DNA from: Bacillota bacterium
GTDB taxonomy: Bacteria; Bacillota; Clostridia; Oscillospirales; Ruminococcaceae
Direction: 5' to 3'
Assembly (NCBI GenBank): GCA_023396225.1
Contig: JAEWWT010000014.1
Span: 124,001 to 188,000, forward strand
Length of the DNA: 64,000 nucleotides
Position numbers and translations under genes: made by a program
Notes under the pieces: generated by a model
What the model was told of the DNA's origin: nothing
Databases searched by the model: none
What the model saw: the letters and a program-made list of their open reading frames with translations, nothing else
Part shown: positions 35,299 through 43,457 of the stretch, piece by piece
How the letters are laid out: each line of letters starts with the position of its first letter
How positions within the stretch are numbered: the first letter of the stretch is position 1

Positions 35299-36744
35299 TT
35301 ATAAGGATTTGAGTTTCTTTTCAAGTTCTTCCTTTATAACCTTTGGAGTACATACGCCTTTAAGAGCCTTAGTACACTGTCCCATGATAAATCCGAATAC
35401 CTTCTGATCGCCTCCGGCATACTGCTCAACAGCCTTTTGATTAGCAGCAAGAACCTCATCAATTACTTCGTCAACCTTACCTGTATCATTTGAAATAAGC
35501 AAGCCTTCTGATTTTGCAATTTCTTCTGGATCTCCACCCTTATCGGACATATCTCGGAAAATCTTCTTGGCATCATTCTTAGAAACCTTTTCAGAATCTG
35601 CCATTTCAATAAGTTTAGCAAATTCTTCTGCAGTGAATGGAAGAACTTCCATTGTAATTTCACCTAGGTTAATTCTTCTCATCAACTCGCCAATAATAAA
35701 GTTTGCAACTGATTTAGGGTTATTATATGCATTAACAGCATCATCAAAAAAATCAGATACAATTTTCTGATTAATAATTATCTTAGCATCATTTTCTGAA
35801 AGACCAAACTTATTTATATATCTGTCAAGACGCTGATAAGGCATTTCAGGAAGCTTTGCCTTTATAGTATCAAGATCATCATCTGTAAAATTAACCTGAA
35901 GAATATCCGGTTCTGGGAAATAACGATAGTCGTGTGCGTCTTCCTTTGAACGCATGGACTTTGTTTCCCCTCTGTTATCGTTGAAACGCCTTGTTTCCTG
36001 GATAACTCTTTCTCCCCTGTCAAGCATTTTACTCTGACGGTAGATTTCAAATTCTATAGCCCTTACAATAGACTTTGTAGAGTTAAGATTTTTAATTTCA
36101 GCTCTTGTACCATACTCTGTATCCGTAGGTTTCATTATAGAAATATTAACGTCACATCTCAACGAACCCTGTTCCATCTTACAGTCACAGACACCAGCAT
36201 ACTGCAAAAGAAGAGAAATCTTTTCTACAAAAGCCTTAGCTTCTTCAGCTGAACCAATATCAGGCTCTGTAACAATTTCAATAAGAGGAATACCACATCT
36301 GTTGTAGTCAGCAAGAGAAACTCCGTTTAAATCATCATGAATAAGCTTTCCGGCATCTTCTTCAAGATGTATACGGTTTATTCTTACATTCTTTGTTTTC
36401 TTCTCACCATCAACCTCATACTCTACCGGAACAAGTCCATTTATACATAATGGAAGATTGAGCTGAGATATCTGATATGCTTTTGGAAGGTCAGGATAGA
36501 AATAGTTCTTTCTGTCAAATACAGAGAATTTATTTATATCACATCCAAGAGCAAAACCGGCTTTAACAGCATACTCAACAGCTGTCTGATTAATAACAGG
36601 GAGTGTACCTGGCATACCTGAGCATACAGGACAGCATCTTGTATTTCTGTCACCACCAAATTCAGCACTGCAAGTACAGAAAACCTTTGAATTAGTTAAC
36701 AGTTCGGCATGTATTTCAAGACCGATTACAGGAATATATGACAT
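35299..36744 (-). CDS. gatB: Asp-tRNA(Asn)/Glu-tRNA(Gln) amidotransferase subunit B
   Basis: A 481-residue GatB subunit that binds misacylated tRNA and activates its side-chain carboxylate with ATP. Motifs: IGLEIHAELLTNSKVFC, CPVCSGMPGTLPVIN (zinc-site Cys residues with CTCSAEFGG), RKNYFYPDLPKAYQISQ, LEEDAGK, DYNRCGIPLIEIVTEPDI and the C-terminal YqeY-like tRNA-binding domain. The length is normal and AGGAG precedes the ATG. It lies between gatA and aspS. Confidence 0.97.
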   Translation of the reverse strand: MSYIPVIGLEIHAELLTNSKVFCTCSAEFGGDRNTRCCPVCSGMPGTLPVINQTAVEYAVKAGFALGCDINKFSVFDRKNYFYPDLPKAYQISQLNLPLCINGLVPVEYEVDGEKKTKNVRINRIHLEEDAGKLIHDDLNGVSLADYNRCGIPLIEIVTEPDIGSAEEAKAFVEKISLLLQYAGVCDCKMEQGSLRCDVNISIMKPTDTEYGTRAEIKNLNSTKSIVRAIEFEIYRQSKMLDRGERVIQETRRFNDNRGETKSMRSKEDAHDYRYFPEPDILQVNFTDDDLDTIKAKLPEMPYQRLDRYINKFGLSENDAKIIINQKIVSDFFDDAVNAYNNPKSVANFIIGELMRRINLGEITMEVLPFTAEEFAKLIEMADSEKVSKNDAKKIFRDMSDKGGDPEEIAKSEGLLISNDTGKVDEVIDEVLAANQKAVEQYAGGDQKVFGFIMGQCTKALKGVCTPKVIKEELEKKLKSL

Positions 36745-36761
36745 AGTTTTCTTCTCCTCAC

Positions 36762-38213
36762 TTATATATTTGCAGGAACATATTTAAAATTCTTCTCATA
36801 TGCATCTGCAGCCTGAATAATTGTAGCTTCATCCCACTGCTTACCAATAAGTGACATACCAATAGGCATACCATTCTTATCATATCCGCAGGTTGTAGAA
36901 ATTGCTGGAAGTGAGGCAATATTAACTGTTACTGTGCAGATATCAGCCTGATACATTTTAGCAGGATCAGAAATGTTTTCATTCAGCCCATATGCAACTG
37001 ACGGAGCAGTAGGAGTAAGAATAAAGTCACAAGTATTGAAAATACCAGCATACTCTTCTCTTATCTTTTGCTTTAATGCCATTGCCTTTCCATAGTATGC
37101 ATCATAATAACCGCTTGAAAGAGCATAGTTACCAAGAAGAATTCTTCTCTTGACCTCATCCCCAAAGCCCTCACTTCTGGAATTAGCAATAAGCTCGTTG
37201 TAATTCTCACCTATTTCTGAACGGTGACCATACTTAATACCATCATAACGGGAAAGGTTTGAAGCAGCTTCGGCTGAGGAAATAAGATAATAAGCCGCTA
37301 CAGCATATTTAAGTGATGGCATTGAACATTCAATGATTTCTGCACCCATAGACTTATATGAATCCGCAGCCTTAAGAACAGTATCTATGACTACAGAATC
37401 AATTCCGTCAGCATAGAATTCCTTAGGAATAGCAATTTTCATTCCTTTTATATCTTTACCAATTTTAGCAGTAAAATCAGGTACATCTATTTTAGCTGAA
37501 GTACCATCATGCGGATCATATCCTGAAATTGCATTGAGAATTATTGCACAGTCATGTGCATCTTTAGCAATAGGACCAATCTGATCAAGTGAGCTTGCAA
37601 ATGCTACAAGACCGTATCTTGATACACGGCCATAGGTCGGCTTTAAACCTGTAACTCCGCAGAAAGAAGCAGGCTGACGGATAGATCCGCCTGTATCAGA
37701 ACCAAGTGCAGCGGCACAAAGTGAAGCACCTACTGCAGCAGCAGAACCACCTGAACTACCTCCTGGAACTCTTCCGAGATCATAAGGATTCTTTGTTTTC
37801 TTAAATGCAGAAGTCTGAGTTGAACCTCCCATTGCAAATTCATCCAAAGAAGCCTTTCCTAATAATACAATATTTTCAGAATTCAGCTTTTCCATAACAG
37901 TTGCATTATATGGCGGAATAAAATTTTCAAGCATTTTTGAAGAACATGTTGTTTTAATTCCATCAGTGCAAATATTATCTTTTACTGCAAGAGGAATTCC
38001 ACAAAGTGCACCTGCAGCGCCATTGTTAATAGCATCCTGAGCTTTTTCAGCGGAACAAAGTGCTTCTTCCTCTGTAATGGTAATATAACTATCAAGCTTA
38101 GAATCTATTTTATTAATCCTTGCAATATATTCTTTTGCAAGTTCTTTTGCAGATACTTCCTTGCTATCAAGCATTTTTCTCATATCACGAATTTTAAATG
38201 TAGTTACGTCCAT
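36762..38213 (-). CDS. gatA: Asp-tRNA(Asn)/Glu-tRNA(Gln) amidotransferase subunit A
   Basis: A 483-residue amidase that releases ammonia from glutamine for the GatB reaction. The Ser-cisSer-Lys triad is intact: Lys78 (AVKDNI), Ser153 (GGSSGGSAA) and Ser177 (DTGGSIRQPA). Length and motifs match characterised GatA proteins. It follows gatC by 16 bases. Confidence 0.97.
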   Translation of the reverse strand: MDVTTFKIRDMRKMLDSKEVSAKELAKEYIARINKIDSKLDSYITITEEEALCSAEKAQDAINNGAAGALCGIPLAVKDNICTDGIKTTCSSKMLENFIPPYNATVMEKLNSENIVLLGKASLDEFAMGGSTQTSAFKKTKNPYDLGRVPGGSSGGSAAAVGASLCAAALGSDTGGSIRQPASFCGVTGLKPTYGRVSRYGLVAFASSLDQIGPIAKDAHDCAIILNAISGYDPHDGTSAKIDVPDFTAKIGKDIKGMKIAIPKEFYADGIDSVVIDTVLKAADSYKSMGAEIIECSMPSLKYAVAAYYLISSAEAASNLSRYDGIKYGHRSEIGENYNELIANSRSEGFGDEVKRRILLGNYALSSGYYDAYYGKAMALKQKIREEYAGIFNTCDFILTPTAPSVAYGLNENISDPAKMYQADICTVTVNIASLPAISTTCGYDKNGMPIGMSLIGKQWDEATIIQAADAYEKNFKYVPANI

Positions 38214-38229
38214 CTATTTCACTCCCAAC

Positions 38230-38508
38230 TTATTCAACAACTTTAGGAACAACAAAGCAGCTTTCACTGTTAACTGCATTCTTTAAAATATTTTCAGTAG
38301 GAAAGCTTTCAGCAGAAATATCTTTTCTAAGGTCATTTAGATACACATCATGATTATCTTTTAAAGGATCATAATTAATATCAATTTCTTTAATAGTATC
38401 CATAATTTCAATGATACTTGTCATATCACCTGCAACCTTTTCTAACTCTTCATTATTAAAATTAAGTTTACCAAGCTTAGACAGGTACTTAACCATTTCC
38501 ATATCCAT
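38230..38508 (-). CDS. gatC: Asp-tRNA(Asn)/Glu-tRNA(Gln) amidotransferase subunit C
   Basis: A 92-residue GatC, the small belt subunit that stabilises GatA on GatB. It has the usual KYLSKLGKLNFNNEELEKVAGDMTSIIEIMDTIKEID start and the DLRKD segment. GAGGT precedes the ATG. It is the first gene of the gatCAB-aspS operon, with a good promoter 55-83 bases upstream of its start. Confidence 0.93.
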   Translation of the reverse strand: MDMEMVKYLSKLGKLNFNNEELEKVAGDMTSIIEIMDTIKEIDINYDPLKDNHDVYLNDLRKDISAESFPTENILKNAVNSESCFVVPKVVE

Positions 38509-39043
38509 AGTATTTACCTCTTTTCATGTGTAAATATGCCATTTTATAATAACACAGAATATATTATATCACTTTTAATTTTTCTTTGCAACATTTATTT
38601 AAAAAAAGCAAGAAAAATGTAGAATAATTTTTGAAATATTATGAGCAAACTTGGTAGTTAATCACCTTGTTTAAATTGTATATTATTAATAACAAAATTG
38701 GAGCTTTTAATAATAAACTATGTGGAAAGCAACATTTTCTTTAATATGAGAAATATTTTTTAAATTATAAAAAATATTAGACAAAGCAATATAAAATATG
38801 GTAAAATAATTTTAGCAAAAGTAAATTAAAAAATAAAATTTTAAAAAGCTTAAGTTTTCCAAAGTAAAAAATAGCACTGACAATTAGTTTACTTAAATAT
38901 TTATGACATTTTCTGAACTTCTTATGAGAATCTTTTCTATATTTTATTTTAAAATAATGGTATTCATTGTCCTAAAAAACTCTATGTCTTACGTATTTGT
39001 AAGTTTTACTCGGACTAACCATTTTTTGTTTGGAGGTAATAAT
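38509..39043. other. 535-bp intergenic region between gatC and the AraC gene
   Basis: Very AT-rich. It holds the gatC promoter at its left end and, weakly, a TAGACA ... TAAAAT pair near 38779-38808 for the plus strand. An in-frame ATG at 38903 extends the AraC frame upstream, but without a ribosome site. I see no gene or strong repeat otherwise. Confidence 0.5.
38563..38591 (-). promoter_or_regulatory. Promoter for gatCAB-aspS
   Basis: On the minus strand TTGCAA (38591-38586), 17-bp spacer, TATAAT (38568-38563) with a TGA extension. Confidence 0.72.
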
Positions 39044-39799
39044 GTGAAAGCAGATCAAGTAAAGTTTTATAGAAATGATAACAACATAGAACTAATTTAT
39101 TGTGAAAATTCATCTATTAGCTATTCCACACATACCCATATTACCAACTATACACTAGGATTGGTCATAGAAGGAAAGATTAATATAGTACAAAATCAGC
39201 ATACTAATACATGTACTCTGGGAGATTTCTTTATCATTCCTCCTGATATACCACATAGCATATCTCCTGAATCAGAAACATACAGTTTACTGTCGATTTG
39301 TTTGAAAAAAGATTACATATATAAAAATGATATAAATTTCATATCAAGTCATATTAAATTTTTACTTGAATGTTTGGCAAAGGATAATTCTATTTTTACA
39401 AATCAAATTTCTATGTTAAATGATGTAACAAGGGCTATGCTTCTTGATGTTATAAATTCAGAAGCTTCCGATACTGATGAAATATTTCATGCAAGATTGT
39501 TATTAGAAAGCATGCCTGAGAACCCAGTTTCCATTCAAAAATTGTCAGAGCAAGTATTTATTAGCCCCTATCATTTAATAAGATCTTTTAAAAAGCAAAT
39601 TGGATTGACACCGCACAAGTTCCAAATGCAAAATCGAATAAGAAAAGCACAGCAAATTCTGTTGAAAAGCAAGAGTATAACAGAAGTAGCCTTGACCACA
39701 GGATTCTGCGATCAAAGCCACTTTAATAAATGGTTTCACAAAATTGTTGGACTTACGCCAACGGAATACATTGAGGCACAAGGAACACTTTCAGATTGA
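39044..39799 (+). CDS. AraC family transcriptional regulator
   Basis: A 251-residue regulator with an N-terminal cupin-like sensing domain (HTHITNYTLGLVIEGKINI, GDFFIIPPDIPHSI, about 25-95) and a C-terminal double helix-turn-helix (SVQKLSEQVFISPYHLIRSFK-like region, then ITEVALTTGFCDQSHFNKWFHKIVGLTPTEY). The start is the GTG at 39044 with GGAGG six bases upstream; the longer frame from 38903 adds a hydrophobic stretch that is not part of the family. It faces a cupin gene only nine bases away. Confidence 0.9.
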   Translation: MKADQVKFYRNDNNIELIYCENSSISYSTHTHITNYTLGLVIEGKINIVQNQHTNTCTLGDFFIIPPDIPHSISPESETYSLLSICLKKDYIYKNDINFISSHIKFLLECLAKDNSIFTNQISMLNDVTRAMLLDVINSEASDTDEIFHARLLLESMPENPVSIQKLSEQVFISPYHLIRSFKKQIGLTPHKFQMQNRIRKAQQILLKSKSITEVALTTGFCDQSHFNKWFHKIVGLTPTEYIEAQGTLSD

Positions 39800-39808
39800 A
39801 CCCGGAGT

Positions 39809-40204
39809 TTAGCAAAGTGCAGGAAAAAATTTAGCAAAGAGATAGAGTCCCTCACTGCTTGCCGTTACCTCATGTGGAATACCTATAGGAAAAATGGAAA
39901 TTATGCCAGTCTCATAATTTAACAAGGTACCATTATTTACGCAAGTACCTGACCCTGCAATAACCTCATGTGTTTCCAGTTGTTTTTCGTGAACATGGTT
40001 TCTTATGCTACAGCCTGGAGCAATTCGTACCAAATGATAACTAAACTGACCATTTGTATCCTTGGCAGTTAAAATGTGTTTTAATTCAACACCTTCAAAA
40101 ACAGGGTGTTTTGACCATGCAATATCAGAAAATTGACTTTCTCCCGTAGGTAACCGCATACATCCGTCATTAAATGCTTCAAATACTGTGAGATTTTCTT
40201 TCAT
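39809..40204 (-). CDS. Cupin domain protein
   Basis: A 131-residue single-domain cupin. The metal-binding motif is visible: GCSIRNHVHEKQLETHEVIAG (two His, then Glu and His) with the second part GIISIFPIGIPHEVTAS. Small cupins of this type may be isomerases, dioxygenases or binding proteins; the substrate is unknown. Its gene converges on the AraC gene with a nine-base gap, and the AraC sensor domain is itself cupin-like, so the two may answer the same ligand. A TGC-extended TATAAT lies at 40242-40237 on its strand. Confidence 0.85.
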   Translation of the reverse strand: MKENLTVFEAFNDGCMRLPTGESQFSDIAWSKHPVFEGVELKHILTAKDTNGQFSYHLVRIAPGCSIRNHVHEKQLETHEVIAGSGTCVNNGTLLNYETGIISIFPIGIPHEVTASSEGLYLFAKFFPALC

Positions 40205-40318
40205 TACTTTTCTTCCTTTCGCTAATTAGTAGCTATATTATAGCAAAAGGAATGAAAGTTGAATTGTACAAAATTGCTCACATTATATATATTATCAGAA
40301 TATCAAAAATACTAAATT

Positions 40319-40377
40319 AAACTGCACGCACTTTGCTAGATGAACAATTTTGTCTAGCTTTGTGAGTGCAGTTCATA
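40319..40377 (-). terminator. Long imperfect inverted repeat after the chemoreceptor gene
   Basis: AACTGCAC..CTTTGCTAGA (left) and TCTAGCTTTG..GTGCAGTT (right) pair over about 21 positions with four mismatches, around a loop of about 12 bases. It lies downstream of the minus-strand chemoreceptor gene and before the cupin promoter, so it is a probable terminator, although the T-tract is weak. Confidence 0.5.
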
Positions 40378-40453
40378 ATTAATTATATTTTACTTATTAA
40401 TGTTACTTAACAATTTTAGGAACACTAAATCTTTTCCATGCTATGAAATAACG

Positions 40454-42088
40454 CTATTTAGCTATTCTAAACCTGTTTATTAGCTGCTCAAGTAATTCTG
40501 CCTGTCCTGACAATTCTTCGCTTGAAGCAGCACACTGTTCTGCAGTAGCCGAATTAGTCTGAATAACAGTACTTATCTGATCAACACCAGTTGTAATCTG
40601 TACTACATGGTCAGCCTGAACTTTTGAAGCCTCTGTTATTTCCCCAACAAGATTTATACAGGATACAGATCTTTGAGCAATTTGTGAAAGTACTCCAGCT
40701 GTATTTTTCGCTTTTAAAATACCGTTTTCAACCTGTTTATTGGAACGCTCAATTAAAATTGTAGTTTGTTTTGCAGCCTCTGACGATTTTGATGCAAGAT
40801 TTCTTACTTCATCAGCAACTACTGCAAATCCTTTTCCTGCAGCTCCAGCTCTTGCTGCTTCTACTGCTGCATTAAGCGCAAGAATATTTGTCTGAAAAGC
40901 TATATCATCAATTACATTAATAATTTTACTTATTTCCTTTGAAGAATCACCAATTTCTTCAATAGCCAAAAGCATTTCATCCATATGAGAGTTTCCACGC
41001 TCAACAACATTACCCATATCTGATACCAAAGAAAATGCTTCTGATGCATTTTCAGAATTCTTTTTAATACGTTTGGACACATCAAAAACAGATGCAGACA
41101 ATTCTTCAACAGATGCTGCTTGTTCTGTACTTCCTTGTGACAATGCTTGTGCTGCATTTGAAATCTGCTGTGCTCCAATATTAACCTGTTTAGCTGAAGT
41201 AATAATATCCTCAAACATTCTTTTAAGGTTTAACAAAGTATTTTGTATAGAAATATTAATAGTATCAGTTTCTGACCTTTTTCTGCATTCAACCGTCAAG
41301 TCACCGTCAGCAACAGCTTCCAATACTATTGCTTCATTTTGTATTCCTCGAATTATATCATTGAAAGACTGTGACAAGACTCCTATTTCATCTGAACTTT
41401 CAACTGGAATAGTAATATTTGTATGTCCAAGTGAAATTTCTTTTGCATAATCAGAAATTTGCTCTAAAGGCTTTGAAATACGTTTGTTTATGTATCTGAT
41501 ATTAAATAAAACAATTACAATTGAAATTAAAGAAATGATTGAGCCTCCAATATAAACATCTATTAATTTGTCATGAGAACTTTTAAGTTTAATTAAAGCT
41601 TCATTATTATTTTTCTCTTTAATATCTGTAAACAAAGCTGTCATCTCGGTGTTAATTTTACTATCATTTTCATATAATTCTGCGCTAAGTTCATTTGCGT
41701 TTAATGCCAAAATTTCTTGTTTAAGTTTATTAAAGTCACCTGTATACAGAACTTTAATATTATCCGTTCCTGATATCTCATTTAAAGATGAAGAAAAATA
41801 TGTATCTTTCGTGCTTAATTCATCAGAAAGCGCTTTATAGGTATCCGATGTTTTATTTGTTACAGCAATTTTCTGAAGCAGAACACGCTGCTCCTGATAA
41901 TTTATATTTATTGAATCCAATTTTTCTACAGATATGTAATTTTCGTCATATAAAGCAATAAGCCTTTCATCACCCCATATAAACCCCATAAATGCTACAA
42001 ATATCATATATAGCAAAAAAATCAAGCAAGTTATAAATGCTATTCTTAACTTGGTTTTTATTTTCCAATTTTTAATTGTCAGTTTCAT
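40454..42088 (-). CDS. Methyl-accepting chemotaxis protein (transmembrane)
   Basis: A 544-residue receptor. There is one membrane segment near 12-34, an extracytoplasmic helical bundle (about 40-180), a second membrane segment (about 180-200), HAMP (about 200-255), then the cytoplasmic signalling domain with the conserved hairpin tip IDDIAFQTNILALNAAVEAARAGAAGKGFAVVADEVR. AGAGG precedes the ATG. It is transcribed away from the KAS III/ligase genes and close to, but separate from, the che cluster. The ligand cannot be inferred. Confidence 0.94.
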   Translation of the reverse strand: MKLTIKNWKIKTKLRIAFITCLIFLLYMIFVAFMGFIWGDERLIALYDENYISVEKLDSININYQEQRVLLQKIAVTNKTSDTYKALSDELSTKDTYFSSSLNEISGTDNIKVLYTGDFNKLKQEILALNANELSAELYENDSKINTEMTALFTDIKEKNNNEALIKLKSSHDKLIDVYIGGSIISLISIVIVLFNIRYINKRISKPLEQISDYAKEISLGHTNITIPVESSDEIGVLSQSFNDIIRGIQNEAIVLEAVADGDLTVECRKRSETDTINISIQNTLLNLKRMFEDIITSAKQVNIGAQQISNAAQALSQGSTEQAASVEELSASVFDVSKRIKKNSENASEAFSLVSDMGNVVERGNSHMDEMLLAIEEIGDSSKEISKIINVIDDIAFQTNILALNAAVEAARAGAAGKGFAVVADEVRNLASKSSEAAKQTTILIERSNKQVENGILKAKNTAGVLSQIAQRSVSCINLVGEITEASKVQADHVVQITTGVDQISTVIQTNSATAEQCAASSEELSGQAELLEQLINRFRIAK

Positions 42089-42423
42089 GCTGTTTTCCTC
42101 TTTTCGTCTTTTTTTGACATTGTTTTTAATAAATATAACACTTATTTTTTACTAATTGATTGATTTATTATTAAATTAAAATTAACAAAATGACAATTTA
42201 TTGTTTTTGGGACATATTACAATTATACGCTTATTTTTTGGCATAACCACCAAAAATATTAAAAATATCTTGAAAAAAAGAAAAACAATGCTATAATTGT
42301 CAATAAAAAATACAATAAAAACAAATTTAATTTACAATTAAATTTAATTAGTATTTTTAATAAATAAGAATAATTATTTATCTTTAGTATTTATTTGTAT
42401 TAATTGTAAACAAGGAGGATTTT
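42089..42423. other. 335-bp divergent intergenic region
   Basis: AT-rich spacer between the chemoreceptor (minus) and the KAS III-like gene (plus). It holds the promoter for the latter (42270-42297) and a leader of about 120 bases in which I see no strong hairpin. Confidence 0.5.
42270..42297 (+). promoter_or_regulatory. Promoter for the KAS III-like/ligase operon
   Basis: TTGAAA (42270-42275), 16-bp spacer, TATAAT (42292-42297). The transcript start is near 42304. Confidence 0.6.
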
Positions 42424-43413
42424 ATGTTTAAGGTAAAAATTAATAGTATTGCGATAAGTCATGGTAAAAAGGTTGTTGATAACAAATATTATTTTGAACA
42501 TTTTAAAAAGAGAGGAAAAGATATAGAACATTTTTTCAAAGATATACTCGGAAGAGATAAGCGTTACATGATTGACAATGACAAAGAAAATACACTTACG
42601 CTTGCTGTCGATGCTGCAAAATCTGCTTTGGAAAAATCCGAGCTGGCTTGCTCTGATATTGATATGATAATTTTTTCAAGTCAACTTGCGGAGTATGTTG
42701 CTCCTCCAAGTTCAATTTATCTTCATTATATTTTGAAAGGGAAAAAAAGTTGTATATGTTATGATGTTAATGCAAACTGTACAGGCATGACTATCTGTTA
42801 TGAACAGGCAGTCAAATATATGTCTGTAACTCCTAGTGTTAAAAAAGCACTTATTGTGGGATGTGATTATATCAGCATAACAATTAATCCTGATGATGAA
42901 AAGTTTCATGGACATTATGGTGATGTAGCATGTGCTGTAATTCTTGAAAAAACTGATACTGAAGCAGGGCTTATTGATTCTATTGTATCAACTAACTCCG
43001 ATCAGTATGATGCTGCTATATTTCCTCCTAATGGTATGTCTAATATGCTTCACATGATGAATATGGAAAACCGTTATCTTAAAAGCAATCCAAACGATTT
43101 TGATGTTGCTGGAGAAGGAATTTATTCTATAACATCAATTCTTGAACGTAATAATCTGAAAATTGATGATATTAGTATGTTTTTATTTTCACAGTATGCT
43201 GTTATAAATATTCAGAAAATACGTGAGGAACTAGGCATAAAAGAGGAAAGAAGCATATACATAGGTGATGAATATGGATATACAGGCACAACCAGTCCAT
43301 TTATAGCTTTTTATGAAGCTGAAAAGCGTGGTCTTATTAAACGAGGTGATTATTATATTATGTGGACAATTGGTGCCGGTATGGAAGACATGGGTATTCT
43401 TTGCAGGTATTAA
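42424..43413 (+). CDS. Divergent 3-oxoacyl-ACP synthase III (KAS III/FabH-like) protein
   Basis: A 329-residue thiolase-fold protein of the KAS III family. The nucleophile is kept: Cys119 in YDVNANCTGM. The region that should carry the catalytic His (HQAN in FabH) reads FSQYAVIN, with Ser256 in place, and the GNTSA region reads GYTGTTS, with Tyr286 in place of Asn. It is thus unlikely to be a normal decarboxylating synthase and may be an acyltransferase or a condensing enzyme of another kind. AAGGAGG precedes the ATG. It is followed 44 bases later by an acyl-CoA ligase gene, its likely source of acyl groups. Confidence 0.82.
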   Translation: MFKVKINSIAISHGKKVVDNKYYFEHFKKRGKDIEHFFKDILGRDKRYMIDNDKENTLTLAVDAAKSALEKSELACSDIDMIIFSSQLAEYVAPPSSIYLHYILKGKKSCICYDVNANCTGMTICYEQAVKYMSVTPSVKKALIVGCDYISITINPDDEKFHGHYGDVACAVILEKTDTEAGLIDSIVSTNSDQYDAAIFPPNGMSNMLHMMNMENRYLKSNPNDFDVAGEGIYSITSILERNNLKIDDISMFLFSQYAVINIQKIREELGIKEERSIYIGDEYGYTGTTSPFIAFYEAEKRGLIKRGDYYIMWTIGAGMEDMGILCRY

Positions 43414-43457
43414 TATTTTTATAAACCAAGTATTGTTTAAGACGGGAGGAATTTTCA

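Noticed and set aside
38903..39043. N-terminal membrane segment on the AraC regulator (longer frame from 38903)
   Set aside because: There is no ribosome site at 38903, while GGAGG and a GTG at 39044 give the normal family length.
40226..40245. GCTATATTATAGC palindrome as an operator for the AraC regulator
   Set aside because: It is mostly the cupin -10 hexamer in AT-rich sequence, and AraC sites are usually direct repeats.
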